Origin: Stieleria varia
GTDB lineage: Bacteria > Planctomycetota > Planctomycetia > Pirellulales > Pirellulaceae
Reading direction: 5' to 3'
Assembly (NCBI RefSeq): GCF_038443385.1
Contig: NZ_CP151726.1
Span: 1 to 64,000, forward strand
DNA: 64,000 bases
The first letter of the stretch is position 1. Every line of letters starts with the position of its first letter. The position numbers were made by a program, and so were the translations under genes. Positions 52,701-63,820 of this stretch are shown here, one piece after another. The notes beneath the pieces are model-generated. The model saw only the letters and a program-made list of their open reading frames with translations, was not told the DNA's origin and did not search any database.

Positions 52701-55627
52701 TCGGTGGGATGGTATCGCCAGACACAGCAATTCAGGGGCACGCGTTCCGCGTCGGGGGTTCCTGGTTTGCCGACACGAGAGTGGGTGAACACCCCATGAC
52801 ATCCGTAGAGCCAGCCGTCGGGTCCCCAGATAAAGGCGTTGAGCGTTTCGTGTGTGTCCTGTAGTCCCCAGCCATCGAGCAGGATTTGTGGTTCCGAGTC
52901 GGGCACGTCGTCGCCGTCACGATCGGGAATGAACATCAGATAGGGTGCCGCGCCGACCCAGACGCCACCAAAGCCGACTTCCATGCCGCTGATCAAGTTC
53001 AGGCCTTCTGCAAACACGGTTCGCTTGTCCAGCGTTCCGTTTCCATCGGTGTCTTCAAAGATCAGAATGCGGTCGCGACCCTTGTCTCCTTTTGCACGCA
53101 CCGGGTACTCGTAGGCTTCGGCAATCCAGACGCGGCCGCGATCATCCAGCGCCATCGCGATCGGCTGCTTGACCTCGGGCTCGGCTGCGCCGACGGTGAC
53201 CGTAAAACCCTCGGGCAGCTTCATCGCCGCGGCGGCTTGTTGGGCATCGAGCCCCGAGTGGGGATACTCATCCGGTGTCAGGACCACCATCGCGGGCGTC
53301 GGTGGTGCTGGGCGACTGGCGTGGAGTCGAAAGTCGTCGAAATTGATGTGTCCCCAATGGCCTTTGTTTTCGTCGACGATTCGGATCACGACTTCTTTGC
53401 CCAAGTGACCGCGTAGATCAACGATCACGCGTCGCATCGTTTCGTCATTCGTCCCACTGACTTGAAAGAACGGTTTGTCGCTACCTTTGCGGATCAGCTC
53501 GACGCGCGTGCTGGGATGCTCTCCGCCGTTGGTCAGAAACGATGCGTAAGGTTGTGAGGCGATGAACGGTGCCGACGTCAACACACCAGTTCGCTCGTCA
53601 CCGAAAAGCTCATAGCCGCCGATCCAGTAGTCACCCGCGTGATTGCTCTTCATATCGCTGCGACGTTTGTTGACCGTGTCGCCTTTGATCGGTTGGCCAG
53701 CGAACAGATCGCCGTCGGCGGTCCAATCATCGAGCGTTCCGTTTTCGAAACCGAAGTTCAAAACGCGACCATCGCTTGATTTAGGAAACTCACCCGGGAC
53801 AGTTTTTTCCGCGACGGCTTTCTTGGTCGGCGGAGGTCCGGCAACGAACTGTCCATCGGATTTCTTGATCCGCAGATAGTCGATCGCGAACATGTACGAC
53901 TTGGCGGCTTGAGGGTTGGTGCCGACGATTTGAGCGGTCAGCGTGTGTTTGTTGCCGACGACCGAGAGTTTTGGAAAGGACAAGACGCCGGTGGTGATGA
54001 CCTCTGGGTCATACAAATCGATCGGCTGGCCGAGTGGCTTGTCGTCCAACGCCAGTTGCACCACGCCGTAATCTTTGGCGCAGGTCAGGACGATCTCCAA
54101 GTCGACCACGCCGGTGAAGGGAGGCAGCTCCAGCGTCAGCGTGTCGGCCGGTTTTGCTCCGGTCCACCAGAGTTGTGACTTGCCGCTCCATTTGTCGGCG
54201 CTGAACTTGGACATGTCCTGTGGCTTCGCCGAGCCGCCGGTGGTCTTGGCGGTCAGCGATTCGCCTTCGATGGCCCCCTCGACGCGGTTTGTTTTCGCAT
54301 TGATGTCGGACTTGGGGCCACGGATTGCTCTGGCATCGGTGACCTTTGGCAGTTGGGGACCCTGATAGATTGTGGGTTGGGCAGCCTGCCATTCTTCTTT
54401 GCTGACCTTTTGGGTTTGGTGAATCAAGACGTGAGCGCCCTTCATTCCACCGACGACCATGTCGGGCAATCCGTCGGCATTGACATCGGTCACCGAGAGT
54501 TGTCGACCGATCCCGGCTTCGCCATCGGCCTTGTAAGGAATCCAGTCGACGCCATCGGCGTCGCGGACCAGTTTGAACCAGTAGACCACGGCACCCGCAT
54601 CCCACATCGGGCTTTGTTTGTGGTGGGACCAGTAGGTTTTGCCTGTCACGATGTCTTTGAGTCCGTCGCCGTCCATGTCGGCCAACGCGACCGAATGGAG
54701 TTCGCTGAACAGGACGCCGTATTTGTTTTCTGACGGATGCGATCCCATGATGAGGTGTCGTTTGAAAGTCACGTCGCGTCCGTCGGCGACTTGCTCGTAC
54801 CACGACAGACCGAAGTCGTGTGCCGCGTCGCTGGTGATGACGTCGTTGTCGCCGTCACCGTCCACATCGTAGGCGTACATTTCGGCGCCGCCGTAAGCTG
54901 TCGACAACTTGGCCGCATGAGGCATCCAGCGTGATGTCGTCGGATCGGATTTGGGTTGTTCGTACCAACCGGCGGAGTGAATGATGTCTTGTCTGCCGTC
55001 ACCATTGATGTCGCCGATTCCCAGTCCGTGGCCGAACTTAGTTGCCGTGACTTTTTCGGAGATCGGATGGAACTGCCAGGTTCCCAAGGGATCGTCGCGG
55101 TTGATGGTCGCGAAACCAAAGAAGCCATCGCGGGTGCACACCAACTCGGGCTGTTCATCGCCGATCAAATTGACCAGTTGCGGTGACTCGTTGGATACCC
55201 AATCGAATACTTGGTGCTTGGGCCAATGAGCGTTCCAGCCGTCTTGTTTGGGGTTTTCGTAAACGTAGGCCGGTGTGCTGGGAAAGCCGACCACAAACAC
55301 GTCGTTCCAACCATCGTGATTGAAGTCGTGCACCCAAGAAAAGAAATTGTCGGCGTAGCCGTTCACGTTTTGAGGCACCGGTGCATAGAGCTCATGCTTG
55401 GTCTGATAGTCGGGGCCGGCGTACCAGTAAGGTCCATACACGAGATCGGCGACACCGTCCCCGTTGAGATCGCCTGCATTGGCACCTTCGGAGTAATAGA
55501 CGTCCGTCAGTTGCTTGCGTTCAAAGGAATGCAATGTGTGGTCCTGGGAGATCCCCCAGTGGTCTGCCAGCAAGAGAATCACAACACACAGGCTGCCGAG
55601 TCGGGAAGTGGGGAGGATCATTTTCAT
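49793..55627 (-). CDS. Giant exported PVC-type protein: FG-GAP, Piru_Ver, HEAT, haem c, DUF1080
   Basis: 1944 residues with signal peptide ([16 protein letters not shown]). Residues ~40-420 hold FG-GAP/VCBS repeats ([40 protein letters not shown]). About 800-1150 is the PVC membrane-bound dehydrogenase-type domain ([32 protein letters not shown]). HEAT-like repeats fill ~1170-1600. A haem c site CMNCH is near 1629 with [24 protein letters not shown]1080 domain ([10 protein letters not shown]) starts near 1761. Such proteins are typical of sugar-degrading planctomycetes; a redox role on carbohydrate is inferred. Confidence 0.9.
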   Translation of the reverse strand: MKMILPTSRLGSLCVVILLLADHWGISQDHTLHSFERKQLTDVYYSEGANAGDLNGDGVADLVYGPYWYAGPDYQTKHELYAPVPQNVNGYADNFFSWVHDFNHDGWNDVFVVGFPSTPAYVYENPKQDGWNAHWPKHQVFDWVSNESPQLVNLIGDEQPELVCTRDGFFGFATINRDDPLGTWQFHPISEKVTATKFGHGLGIGDINGDGRQDIIHSAGWYEQPKSDPTTSRWMPHAAKLSTAYGGAEMYAYDVDGDGDNDVITSDAAHDFGLSWYEQVADGRDVTFKRHLIMGSHPSENKYGVLFSELHSVALADMDGDGLKDIVTGKTYWSHHKQSPMWDAGAVVYWFKLVRDADGVDWIPYKADGEAGIGRQLSVTDVNADGLPDMVVGGMKGAHVLIHQTQKVSKEEWQAAQPTIYQGPQLPKVTDARAIRGPKSDINAKTNRVEGAIEGESLTAKTTGGSAKPQDMSKFSADKWSGKSQLWWTGAKPADTLTLELPPFTGVVDLEIVLTCAKDYGVVQLALDDKPLGQPIDLYDPEVITTGVLSFPKLSVVGNKHTLTAQIVGTNPQAAKSYMFAIDYLRIKKSDGQFVAGPPPTKKAVAEKTVPGEFPKSSDGRVLNFGFENGTLDDWTADGDLFAGQPIKGDTVNKRRSDMKSNHAGDYWIGGYELFGDERTGVLTSAPFIASQPYASFLTNGGEHPSTRVELIRKGSDKPFFQVSGTNDETMRRVIVDLRGHLGKEVVIRIVDENKGHWGHINFDDFRLHASRPAPPTPAMVVLTPDEYPHSGLDAQQAAAAMKLPEGFTVTVGAAEPEVKQPIAMALDDRGRVWIAEAYEYPVRAKGDKGRDRILIFEDTDGNGTLDKRTVFAEGLNLISGMEVGFGGVWVGAAPYLMFIPDRDGDDVPDSEPQILLDGWGLQDTHETLNAFIWGPDGWLYGCHGVFTHSRVGKPGTPDAERVPLNCCVWRYHPTEHEFEVFAHGTSNPWGVDFNDHGQAFITACVIPHLYHIIQGARYQRQGGQHFNPHTYRDIVTIADHLHYLGATPHGGNSKSDSAGGGHAHSGAMIYLGDRWPAQYRNQLFMNNIHGQRLNVDILNPRGSGYVGSHGPDFLLTGDNASQILNLRYGPDGNAWMIDWYDMQACHRGDVNVHDRSNGRIYKINYGDTPSFQAVDLAKATDRELAEHALNPNDWYVRHSRRLLQERAASRAIEPAAIAALTNIATTHADDTRRLRAAWALHVIGALDGDLTKQMLADASPYVRGWAVQLMMQSTKNNPAPAQLTQLAEMAKDDPSPVVRLYVTSATQLLPLNSRWQILESLTSHGEDASDHNLPLMYWYAAEPLADVDPTRALALAMSAGEQIPLLREFMLRRIGSSDSGSSLAVLVHGLGDAKSSEVQLTYLKAIRSALKGQRKVNAPTGWSSVAKKLINSDNGDVRLQAVALGVTFDDQSALQAMRDQVTRQTSPIEERLIALQSLLDANDAGLVPTLKGLLTADAPLREAALRGLAQYDDDSIGQAILAAYADLTATQKRLALSTLSARVSSGNQLLDAIAGKQVLSTDLTADLVRQLQFLKDKNIDAALESVWGTVRESAADKLTLIAEYKSLIESTDHPQPNVDLGRAVFAKTCMNCHQLYGTGFHVGPDLTGSNRSNLDYLLSNIVDPSSVMAKEYQPTIILTVNGRIVSGLVKAEDKNSVTLQTTDALVVIPIDEIEERSLSDKSMMPEDQLKQFLPHEIRSLVAYLRGQEQSPMLATPENASSFFNGKDLTGWSGDDELWSVENGELVGRTDGLKHNEWIVSDLSADNFHLTVEVKLVDNAGNSGIQFRSKAHDGEVSGYQADIGAGWWGKLYEEHGRALLWDKSGEQHVKLGDWNKYEVIAERNHIRTFINGNLCVDLNDPKGAARGIIAFQLHSGGKTEVRFRNMKLEVFRQEIQAPETEVAP

Positions 55628-55794
55628 GAGAGGGGGCTGCAGTACGTTCGGTGAAACGAGAGATGCGGAGGGACACCCAGTCTAATCCCTGGACAAAGCC
55701 CGATGGGGGCCGTTGTTTTTGATTTGGCGATTCCCCGGGTCGGATCGGTAGGTGGGAGTCCCCGTATCGTCGCTCGGCTTTCCGAGCCGTTGGC
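55628..55794. other. Upstream region of the giant gene
   Basis: No gene seen. CGTCGCTCGGCTTTCCGAGC near 55770 is a first, partial copy of the hairpin element that leads into the 196-bp repeats. Confidence 0.4.
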
Positions 55795-57728
55795 GTGCCC
55801 CGCCAAACGTTAAACCAACGCCGAACGCGGATCACCGCGCACGTTTCTTTCGAAGGAGCGCCGCCGAACGACTTGGCCACCGCGTCTTGCGTTTGCACGC
55901 TGTCTGACGCGGATACCTACATCGCTTCGGATTCGCTATCGATTTGGAAAATCGAGCGACTTTTGTCGCTCGGCCCTCCGAGCCGTTAGCGTGCCCCGCC
56001 ATACGCTGAGCCAACGCCGAACGCGGATCACCGCGCACGTTTCTTTCGAAGGAGCGCCGCCGGACGAATTGGCCACCGCGTCTTGCGTTTGCACGCTGTC
56101 TGACGCGGATACCTAAAACGCTTCGGATTCGCTATCGATTTGGAAAATCGAGCGACTTTTGTCGCTCGGCTCTCCGAGCCGTTGGCGTGCCCCGCCAAAC
56201 GTTAAACCAACGCCGAACGCGGATCACCGCGCACGTTTCTTTCGAAGGAGCGCCGCCGGACGAATTGGCCACCGCGTCTTGTGTTTGCACGCTGTCTGAC
56301 GCGGACACCTAAAACGCTTCGGATTCGCTATCGATTTGGAAAATCGAGCGACTTTTGTCGCTCGGCTCTCCGTGCCGTTAGCGTGCCCCGCCAAACGTTA
56401 AACCAACGCCGAACGCGGATCACCGCGCACGTTTCTTTCGAAGGAGCGCCGCCGAACGACTTGGCCACCGCGTCTTGTGTTTGCACGCTGTCTGACGCGG
56501 ATACCTACATCGCTTCGGATTCGCTATCGATTTGGAAAATCGAGCGACTTTTGTCGCTCGGCTCTCCGAGCCGTTAGCGTGCCCCGCCAAACGTTAAACC
56601 AACGCCGAACGCGGATCACCACGCAAGTTTCTTTCGAAGGAGCGCCGCCGGACGACTTGGCCACCGCGTCTTGTGTTTGCACGCTGTCTGATGCGGATAC
56701 CTAAAACGCTTCGGATTCGCTATCGATTTGGAAAGTCGAGCGACTTTTGTCGCTCGGCTCTCCGAGCCGTTAGCGTGCCCCGCCAAACGTTAAACCAACG
56801 CCGAACGCGGATCACCGCGCACGTTTCTTTCGAAGGAGCGCCGCCGGACGAATTGGCCACCGCGTCTTGTGTTTGCACGCTGTCTGACGCGGATACCTAC
56901 ATCGCTTCGGATTCGCTATCGATTTGGAAAATCGAGCGACTTTTGTCGCTCGGCTCTCCGAGCCGTTGGCGTGCCCCGCCAAACGTTAAACCAACGCCGA
57001 ACGCGGATCACCGCGCACGTTTCTTTCGAAGGAGCGCCGCCGGACGACTTGGCCACCGCGTCTTGTGTTTGCACGCTGTCTGACGCGGATACCTAAAACG
57101 CTTCGGATTCGCTATCGATTTGGAAAGTCGAGCGACTTTTGTCGCTCGGCTCTCCGAGCCGTTGGCGTGCCCCGCCAAACGTTAAACCAACGCCGAACGC
57201 GGATCACCACGCACGTTTCTTTCGAAGGAGCGCCGCCGAACGACTTGGCCACCGCGTCTTGTGTTTGCACGCTGTCTGACGCGGATACCTAAAACGCTTC
57301 GGATTCGCTATCGATTTGGAAAGTCGAGCGACTTTTGTCGCTCGGCTCTCCGAGCCGTTGGCGTGCCCCGCCAAACGTTAAACCAACGCCGAACGCGGAT
57401 CACCGCGCACGTTTCTTTCGAAGGAGCGCCGCCGGACGAATTGGCCACCGCGTCTTGTGTTTGCACGCTGTCTGACGCGGATACCTACATCGCTTCGGAT
57501 TCGCTATCGATTTGGAAAATCGAGCGACTTTTGTCGCTCGGCTCTCCGAGCCGTTGGCGTGCCCCGCCAAACGTTAAACCAACGCCGAACGCGGATCACC
57601 ACGCAAGTTTCTTTCGAAGGAGCGCCGCCGGACGACTTGGCCACCGCGTCTTGTGTTTGCACGCTGTCTGACGCGGAGTCCTACATCGCTTCGGATTCGC
57701 TATCGATTTGGAAAATCGAGCGACAATG
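55795..57728. repeat. 196-bp tandem repeat, about ten copies
   Basis: GTGCCCCGCC recurs at 55795, 55991, 56187, 56383, 56579, 56775, 56971, 57167, 57363 and 57559, an exact 196-bp period; the array breaks off in copy ten beside the vWA gene. Each unit has a perfect hairpin (CGAGCGAC-TTTT-GTCGCTCG). As 196 is not divisible by three, reading frames shift between units and the apparent ORFs are artefacts. Units differ at only a few positions. Confidence 0.96.
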
Positions 57729-57732
57729 GTTC

Positions 57733-59541
57733 CTACGGCTTGGCGATGTGGCGGTACTGGCCGCCGTTTTGTTTCGCGATTCGCTTCATCCGGCTTTCCC
57801 CTTCGCGGCTGTGGTACCCGATCGTGTGAACGATGCTGATCGGGCCGTCGTCGCCGAACAAGTTGTCCTGTCGATTGATTTCCTGTAGCAGGTCCTCGAT
57901 GCCTTGCGGAAACTCGCCATCGGACAACAGAAAGATCACGTCGGGTCGCAGTTCGATCGCGAACTTCAGCGGATCATAGGGTGCTCTGCCTCGATCCTTC
58001 TTGATCGTCATTGCCCAACGCTCCAAAGCTTGCTTGTTCTCCGGCGACGCTTTCAAGCTGCGAGTTTCATCTTCACTGGCGTTGGTCAATCGCATGTAGT
58101 CAGGTTCGATGTCAAAGAACACGACGTAGAAACGTTGGTCAGGTTTAAGCTGAGAAATGGAGTGCAGCAACTCGCTACGAGCGCTTTCAAATGCGCTGCC
58201 CATGCTGCTACTGCTGTCGACGAGATAGACGAAGTGATTGCCGCCGCCTTCGACGCCACAGAACTGCATCGTCGATTCCGAGTCGGACTTCATCGACATC
58301 GCCGCCGCGCTGGCGGACGAGCTGGCGAGCATTGATTGCATCGGCGGTGCGGGCGGGCCGACGATTTCGCTGGGTTTGAACTCCGTGATCGCCATCTGTC
58401 CGACTTCGCTGATCTCGTACTGTGTCTCGCTGGGCGTCGGCTCTGAAACTTCAGGCTGGATTTCTTCCGTTTCAATCGCGAACGTTTCCATCACGGGTTC
58501 GTCAGGTTCGGTCGCCGACGCGGTCAAGGCGACTTGGTCCTTGGGCGCGGGGTTGGACAAAGTGAACGCGGCGGCGAGCAAGAGGATCCCGATGTGTGCG
58601 ATCAAGCTGGCCATCCAAGCGGCCGGTCGTGGTTTCTTGCGAGGTTCATCCGACGATTCCTCCAAGTCGACGGACAGAGATTCTGAATCCGCAATAGGCT
58701 TCGGCCCGTGCTTCGTGTGATCTGACGAAGCAGAATCTGAACGTGTGGCAAAATCGAACGAAAGGGTTGTCGGACGAGCGGCAACTGGTTTGCTGACAAC
58801 TGGTTTGCTGTCGACCGGTTTCGGCTCGTCGTTGGTTTCAAGTTTGTCCGGCTGGATGTCAACATCGGGATCGTTGACCGGATCCGTGGCAATGCCCAAC
58901 GCCGCCATCCGCGGTCGTCTGATTGGTTGGGGTGAATCTTGGCGAACGTGGATTTCAGATGGAGTGGTTGCGGACCGACCATGGTTTTCATCGCGGTCAG
59001 CGCGCGACTCAGCGGGAGCGCGGCGGTCATGGCTTTTTGTTTTCTCGCTCGTTGCCGTCCGGATCGAGTCCCAGCTGTCGAAACGTGGTGATGGCGAGAG
59101 AGACGGTGCTTCGCCAGTGAGTTCTGTTGGAGTGAAAGGACTCGGAGCAGAGGGAGCGACAGCAGTTTTCGCCGACGGCGTGTACTGCTCTGCCATCGCG
59201 CTGAGCACCTTTGCCAAAGTCTGGCGGGTCAGGATGGGCTCCGCCGCTGTTTCACTGGAGGGCTGCGGCGATTTGGGAGCAGGCGGCACCTGCGTTTCGG
59301 CCTGATGGATCGCCCGCAACTCTGCCGACTGCGATTCCGTTGATGGGGGAGTCGTTTCGGACGTGGAGGGGGGCAGGAACTGGCGAATCAGCAGTTCCAG
59401 TTCGGCCGCTCGGGCTTCCAGCCGGGCGACTTTCGCCTCATTGCGAGTCTTGACCAGCTCCAGCTCAAGGGATCTTAGCCGCTGCAGGTCGCTCAAGGCC
59501 GGTTCGTTCTGACGTGCCGCGTCGTCCATACCATTGATCAC
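57733..59541 (-). CDS. Membrane protein with von Willebrand factor A domain
   Basis: 602 residues. The N-terminal 60 residues (LQRLRSLELELVKTRNEAKV then ARLEARAAELELLIRQF) form a coiled coil; a long Pro/Ser/Thr-rich linker follows; one transmembrane helix lies near 307-328 (WMASLIAHIGILLLAAAFTL). The C-terminal vWA domain starts with HFVYLVDSSSSMGSAFESAR, keeping the MIDAS DxSxS, and continues FYVVFFDIEPDYMRL and VIFLLSDGEFPQG. It probably binds a protein partner through a metal ion. Its last codon lies next to the 196-bp repeat array. Confidence 0.88.
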   Translation of the reverse strand: MINGMDDAARQNEPALSDLQRLRSLELELVKTRNEAKVARLEARAAELELLIRQFLPPSTSETTPPSTESQSAELRAIHQAETQVPPAPKSPQPSSETAAEPILTRQTLAKVLSAMAEQYTPSAKTAVAPSAPSPFTPTELTGEAPSLSPSPRFDSWDSIRTATSEKTKSHDRRAPAESRADRDENHGRSATTPSEIHVRQDSPQPIRRPRMAALGIATDPVNDPDVDIQPDKLETNDEPKPVDSKPVVSKPVAARPTTLSFDFATRSDSASSDHTKHGPKPIADSESLSVDLEESSDEPRKKPRPAAWMASLIAHIGILLLAAAFTLSNPAPKDQVALTASATEPDEPVMETFAIETEEIQPEVSEPTPSETQYEISEVGQMAITEFKPSEIVGPPAPPMQSMLASSSASAAAMSMKSDSESTMQFCGVEGGGNHFVYLVDSSSSMGSAFESARSELLHSISQLKPDQRFYVVFFDIEPDYMRLTNASEDETRSLKASPENKQALERWAMTIKKDRGRAPYDPLKFAIELRPDVIFLLSDGEFPQGIEDLLQEINRQDNLFGDDGPISIVHTIGYHSREGESRMKRIAKQNGGQYRHIAKP

Positions 59542-59923
59542 CGACAGCCATTATTCCCTCTACTGGGAGCCCTGGTTATGGGCGGCTTGCCGACATTTAC
59601 CCCCATCGCGTGACAAATTGAATGCCACGGTTATGGGGCGTTGAGCCCACAATTGCAAGCAACTTTTTGGAATTTAACGTTTCGAAATCGTTGTCTTCCA
59701 CGAGCAATTTGGCTGTTTTTCGCATGATGTTCGACCAACCCACGGCGGATCGCCGATACCAGCGACGGGGATCGCGGGGATGATTGCCCAAACAATCGTT
59801 GGCACATCTGCCTAACCTGCCCCGTTAGCCCTTCCAAACGAAGTCTCATTGGGCTATCTTTCGCGATTCCTCGCGGCAGGAAGCTGCGTTCAAAAACCAT
59901 CCCAACGAACACTGAACGAGATC
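59542..59923. other. Divergent intergenic region ahead of rpmI
   Basis: No gene or clear structured element was seen in these ~380 bp, which must hold the promoters of both the vWA gene and the ribosomal cluster. infC, often found ahead of rpmI, is not present. Confidence 0.4.
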
Positions 59924-60130
59924 ATGGGAAACAAGATCAAAACCCATAAAGGGATCAAAAAGCGTTTTCGTCTGTCCGCAACGGGCAAGGCGATGCACCG
60001 CCAAAGTGGTACCAGTCACTTGGCACAAGGTCTCACCAAGAAACGTCGACGCAACCTGCGTGGCACGACCTCCCTTGACACCTGCATGGAAAAATCCATT
60101 CAAGCGTCGCTGAACGGTCACAGCTACTAA
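59924..60130 (+). CDS. rpmI: 50S ribosomal protein L35
   Basis: 68 residues, MGNKIKTHKGIKKRFRLSAT then GKAMHRQSGTSHL, matching the basic L35 pattern (K-T-x-K-x-x-x-KRF-x-x-T-G-x-G). The ATG at 59924 is chosen over an in-frame upstream start because it gives the canonical N-terminus. It is 132 bp from rplT. Confidence 0.93.
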   Translation: MGNKIKTHKGIKKRFRLSATGKAMHRQSGTSHLAQGLTKKRRRNLRGTTSLDTCMEKSIQASLNGHSY

Positions 60131-60262
60131 GTCGCAATCGCGTTTCCCCAACGTTACTCCGCCGCTGTTGGCGGTCTTTTTCCACTCCCAATTGGCTAGG
60201 TAAAACGCCGGCAATCCCATTTCGCCGGGGCCTGAGTCAACCATCCCAAAAGGATCGCACCG

Positions 60263-60619
60263 ATGCGTGCACCCAAAGGCGCCGCCCGTCGGCAATCAAA
60301 GAAACGTCTTTTCAAACGAGCCAAGGGCTTTCGCGGCGGACGCGGAAAGCTGACCCGGACCGTCAAGGAAACACTGGCACGTAGCGGCGCGTACGCGTTC
60401 CGTGACCGTCGCGTCAAGAAACGCGATTTCCGTCGCCTGTGGATCATCCGGATCAACGCCGCCACTCGCGCCCATGGACTTCGCTACAGCGAGTTCATCA
60501 ACGGGCTCAAGAAAGCCGGAATCGAGCTGGATCGTAAGACCCTCTCCGAAATGGCCATTCACGACGAAGCCGGCTTTACCGCGGTCGTTGAGAAGGTCAA
60601 AGAAGCGTTGGCCGCCTGA
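60263..60619 (+). CDS. rplT: 50S ribosomal protein L20
   Basis: 118 residues, binds 23S rRNA early in assembly. [35 protein letters not shown], and [20 protein letters not shown] followed by [20 protein letters not shown] are the typical L20 blocks. Forms the usual rpmI-rplT-pheS-pheT order. Confidence 0.96.
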   Translation: MRAPKGAARRQSKKRLFKRAKGFRGGRGKLTRTVKETLARSGAYAFRDRRVKKRDFRRLWIIRINAATRAHGLRYSEFINGLKKAGIELDRKTLSEMAIHDEAGFTAVVEKVKEALAA

Positions 60620-60652
60620 TCGGCAAAGCCCCCGCTTGCGAGATACGCTCTC

Positions 60653-61678
60653 ATGTCACTCCAGGATTTCCTGAATTCGCTCGACTCGCTGCAAAGCGAG
60701 GCGCTTGCCGCATTGGATTCTGCCAGCGATGCCGAATCATTTGAGGCCGCGCGTGTGCAGTTTGCCGGGCAGAAAAAAGGCGCCCTGCGCGACATTCAAA
60801 AGCAAATGGGCAGCGTTGCGGGCGAAGACCGCAAGGCTGCCGGGATGCGTCTCAACGAAGTCAAAAAGTCGATCGAGGACGCCGTCGAGGTAGCTCAGCG
60901 ACGATTGACGGGCAAGGACTCCTCGGGCGCCGATTCGATGTTCGATCCGACCCTGCCGGGCATCCGACCGATCGTCGGACATATCCATCCGATCACGCAA
61001 ACCATCACGCACTTGACCGAGATCATGGGGCGGATGGGTTTCGAGGCCGCGGAAGGCCCAGAGGTCGAAGACCCTTGGCACAATTTCGTCGCGCTGAACA
61101 TCCCCGACGACCACCCGGCACGCGACCCGCTGGATAATTTTTATCTGGCAACCGCTCAGGCGGCCGCCCGTGGCGAAGAAGGTACGCGTCTGCTGCGAAG
61201 TCAAACCAGCACCGTCCAGATCCGCGTGATGGAAGAAACGCAACCGCCGATTCGGGTCATTTCGCTCGGTCGGGTGTATCGACCAGACGATCCCGACGCG
61301 ACGCACTTTCCGATGTTTCATCAAATGGAAGGCTTGTTGGTCGACGCGAACGTCACCATGGCCAACCTGAAAACCGTGTTGCGAGTGTTCGCGGCGAACT
61401 ACTTGGGTGACGACGTCGAGATCCGCTTTCGCCCGTCGTTCTTTCCGTTTACCGAACCGAGTGTCGAAGTCGACTTTCTGTGGGACGGAACTTGGATCGA
61501 GTTCGGCGGTGCAGGAATGGTCGACCCCAACGTGTTCACGGCAGTCGGTTACGATCCCGAGAAAGTCTCCGGATTCGCATTCGGCCTCGGCGTCGAACGG
61601 CTGTGCATGCGTCGTCACGGGATCAAAGATATCCGCGATCTGTACAGCGGCGACCTGCGATTCCTCAGCCAGTTTTGA
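60653..61678 (+). CDS. pheS: Phenylalanine-tRNA ligase alpha subunit
   Basis: 341 residues. N-terminal coiled coil, then class II core: [55 protein letters not shown] (motif 2 region: HTSxxQ variant TSTVQ), [15 protein letters not shown], and motif 3 [20 protein letters not shown] then IRDLY. Forms the catalytic part of the alpha2-beta2 enzyme with PheT. Starts 33 bp after rplT. Confidence 0.96.
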   Translation: MSLQDFLNSLDSLQSEALAALDSASDAESFEAARVQFAGQKKGALRDIQKQMGSVAGEDRKAAGMRLNEVKKSIEDAVEVAQRRLTGKDSSGADSMFDPTLPGIRPIVGHIHPITQTITHLTEIMGRMGFEAAEGPEVEDPWHNFVALNIPDDHPARDPLDNFYLATAQAAARGEEGTRLLRSQTSTVQIRVMEETQPPIRVISLGRVYRPDDPDATHFPMFHQMEGLLVDANVTMANLKTVLRVFAANYLGDDVEIRFRPSFFPFTEPSVEVDFLWDGTWIEFGGAGMVDPNVFTAVGYDPEKVSGFAFGLGVERLCMRRHGIKDIRDLYSGDLRFLSQF

Positions 61679-61795
61679 TCGGCTGAGAATCACTCGCTGT
61701 CCGCTACATCGGAATCGTCGATCGGCTTCACCGCCCGCGTTCTGCTATCCGCTCTCCGTCAGCCCTCAATCAAACGCTAAACGTCAGCAAGTATC

Positions 61796-63817
61796 ATGCT
61801 CGTCTCATGGAAATGGTTGTCCCGCTACGTTGACCTGCCATCGGATCGCGTGCAGCTCGAACAACGACTCGCGCTCAGTGGACTCAACCACGAATCAACC
61901 GAAGCGATCGGTGACGATTTTCGCATCGACCTGGAGGTCACCAGCAACCGTGGCGACTGCCTCGGTCACATTGGCGTCGCTCGCGAAATCAGCGTGCTGT
62001 ATCAAACGCCTCTGCGGACACCCGAGCCGACGCTCAAGCCATCGGCGACTCATGTCGATCAGTTGTTGAGTGTTGACAATCAGTACATCGACGCTTGTCC
62101 ACGCTACACCGCGCGAGTCATTCAGGGTGTCAAAATCGGCTCCAGCCCGGATTGGATCGTGGCGGCACTCAAAGCGGTCAACATCGGGATCGTCAACAAT
62201 GTCGTCGACATTACCAATTATGTGATGATGGAATGCGGTCAACCGCTGCACGCATTCGATCACGCCAAGATCAACGACCAGAAAATCATCGTGCGACCGG
62301 CACGCTCGGGCGAAACGATCACGGCGATCGATCATCACGAGTACGCCCTGGACGAATCCATGTGCGTGATCGCAGACGCCAAAGTCGCAACAGCGGTTGC
62401 CGGAGTGATGGGCGGTGCCGATTCCGAGATCGACGAAAACACCACGGACATCGTGTTGGAGGCCGCTGATTTCACGCCGCTGATCGTGCGCCGAGCCGCG
62501 CGGTCGCTGAAGTTGCACAGTCCGTCATCGTTCCGTTTCGAGCGACGCGTCGATCCGGCTCGAATCGATTGGGCCAGCCGCCGTGCTTGTGAGCTGATCT
62601 GCGAAATCGCCGGCGGCCAAGTTGCCGACGGCGTGATCGACACCGCGCCGGAGTTGCCGCCGCGCACACCGGTTGTTTTGCGATTGAGTCAACTAAAACG
62701 GATCTTGGGAATCGAGATTCCCCCGGAGACGGTCTCGCGAATTCTCACCGACCTGGGCTGCACACCGGGCGACGCACCGGGCGAGTACCTCCCGCCGACT
62801 TGGCGACACGACCTGACTCGCGAGCCGGACTTGATCGAAGAAGTCGCGCGGATCCACGGCTACGACAAGATCCCCGAAGACGCGCCGATCCCCGTTGCAC
62901 CGAGCAGCAAGCGTGTGTTCGATTCCGCGATGGAACGAGCCCGCGGCGTGATGACCGCAGCAGGACTCAGCGAAGCCATGACGCCCAGCGTGGTCACCGT
63001 CAATCTGGACGAATCACTCAGCCCCTGGACCGATCGACCCGCCCTGCAAACGCAAACCGCGATGCTCAAGGGTGCGAAGTCACTACGTCGAACACTGATC
63101 CCCAGCTTGCTGCAAGCGCGTGCGAACAATTGGGCTTGGGCGTCCATCGCCGCCAACCTGTTCGAGATCGCCCACATTTACTTGCCCGGCAAAACCTCAG
63201 AGGACCTGCCCGAGGAACTCTACACCTTGGCAATCGTTTCCGGCCAAGATTTCTTTGTCGTCAAAGGCGTCATCGAAAAACTGCTGCAAAGCATGGGGAT
63301 TCACCAAACACTCTCGGTCCAGCCGGTCGAGCGTCCCGGCTTCATCCCCGGCCAAATCGTGCAACTGGCTCTTCAAGGAGACGCTGAGAACACCATCGGT
63401 TACCTCGGCACCGTCGCGCCGAAAACTCTCAAACGATGGAAACTCCCCGAGCCGGTTTGTGTCGCCGAGCTATCGCTGCCCGCATTGATTCAGCGATCTC
63501 AATTGGTGCCGCAGCAACAGCTCGTCAGCATGTTCCCCACTGTCCAGCGAGACTTGAATTTCATCATGAGCGAGTCGGTGCGTTGGAGCGAACTGGAGTC
63601 GGTGGTCCGATCCGCCGTCGGCACGCAATTGTCTGACGTTGCTTATCGCGAAACCTATCGCGACGCAGAGCGTGACGGCAAAGATCGCAAGCGGGTGCTA
63701 CTGAGTGTGGAACTGCAGAAAGACGACGGTACTCTCAGCGGTGATGAAGCCGACGCGTTGATCCAAAGCATCATCGGTGCGTGCAAAGACAAGCTGTCCG
63801 CCGAGCTGTTGAGCTGA
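61796..63817 (+). CDS. pheT: Phenylalanine-tRNA ligase beta subunit
   Basis: 673 residues, shorter than the ~800 of E. coli: it begins MLVSWKWLSRYVDLPSDRVQ and seems to lack the EMAP/tRNA-binding OB insertion near residue 40-150, as in some other bacteria. Blocks seen are DLEVTSNRGDCLGHIGVARE (B1), PRYTARVIQGVKIGSSPDWI, IVNNVVDITNYVMMECGQPL, the B5 and core domains, and the C-terminal anticodon-binding FDX-ACB (FPTVQRDLNFIMSES). Beta subunit edits mischarged Tyr. Confidence 0.95.
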   Translation: MLVSWKWLSRYVDLPSDRVQLEQRLALSGLNHESTEAIGDDFRIDLEVTSNRGDCLGHIGVAREISVLYQTPLRTPEPTLKPSATHVDQLLSVDNQYIDACPRYTARVIQGVKIGSSPDWIVAALKAVNIGIVNNVVDITNYVMMECGQPLHAFDHAKINDQKIIVRPARSGETITAIDHHEYALDESMCVIADAKVATAVAGVMGGADSEIDENTTDIVLEAADFTPLIVRRAARSLKLHSPSSFRFERRVDPARIDWASRRACELICEIAGGQVADGVIDTAPELPPRTPVVLRLSQLKRILGIEIPPETVSRILTDLGCTPGDAPGEYLPPTWRHDLTREPDLIEEVARIHGYDKIPEDAPIPVAPSSKRVFDSAMERARGVMTAAGLSEAMTPSVVTVNLDESLSPWTDRPALQTQTAMLKGAKSLRRTLIPSLLQARANNWAWASIAANLFEIAHIYLPGKTSEDLPEELYTLAIVSGQDFFVVKGVIEKLLQSMGIHQTLSVQPVERPGFIPGQIVQLALQGDAENTIGYLGTVAPKTLKRWKLPEPVCVAELSLPALIQRSQLVPQQQLVSMFPTVQRDLNFIMSESVRWSELESVVRSAVGTQLSDVAYRETYRDAERDGKDRKRVLLSVELQKDDGTLSGDEADALIQSIIGACKDKLSAELLS

Positions 63818-63820
63818 CCG

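Noticed and set aside
54009-54803. 264-residue arginine-rich minus ORF
   Set aside because: Out-of-frame shadow within the giant PVC-type gene; composition is typical of a GC-driven spurious frame.
56281-57888. Series of 75-143 residue plus-strand ORFs (MFARCLTRIPKTLRIRYRFG type)
   Set aside because: They recur every 196 bp in the tandem repeat, change frame between units, and have no independent support.
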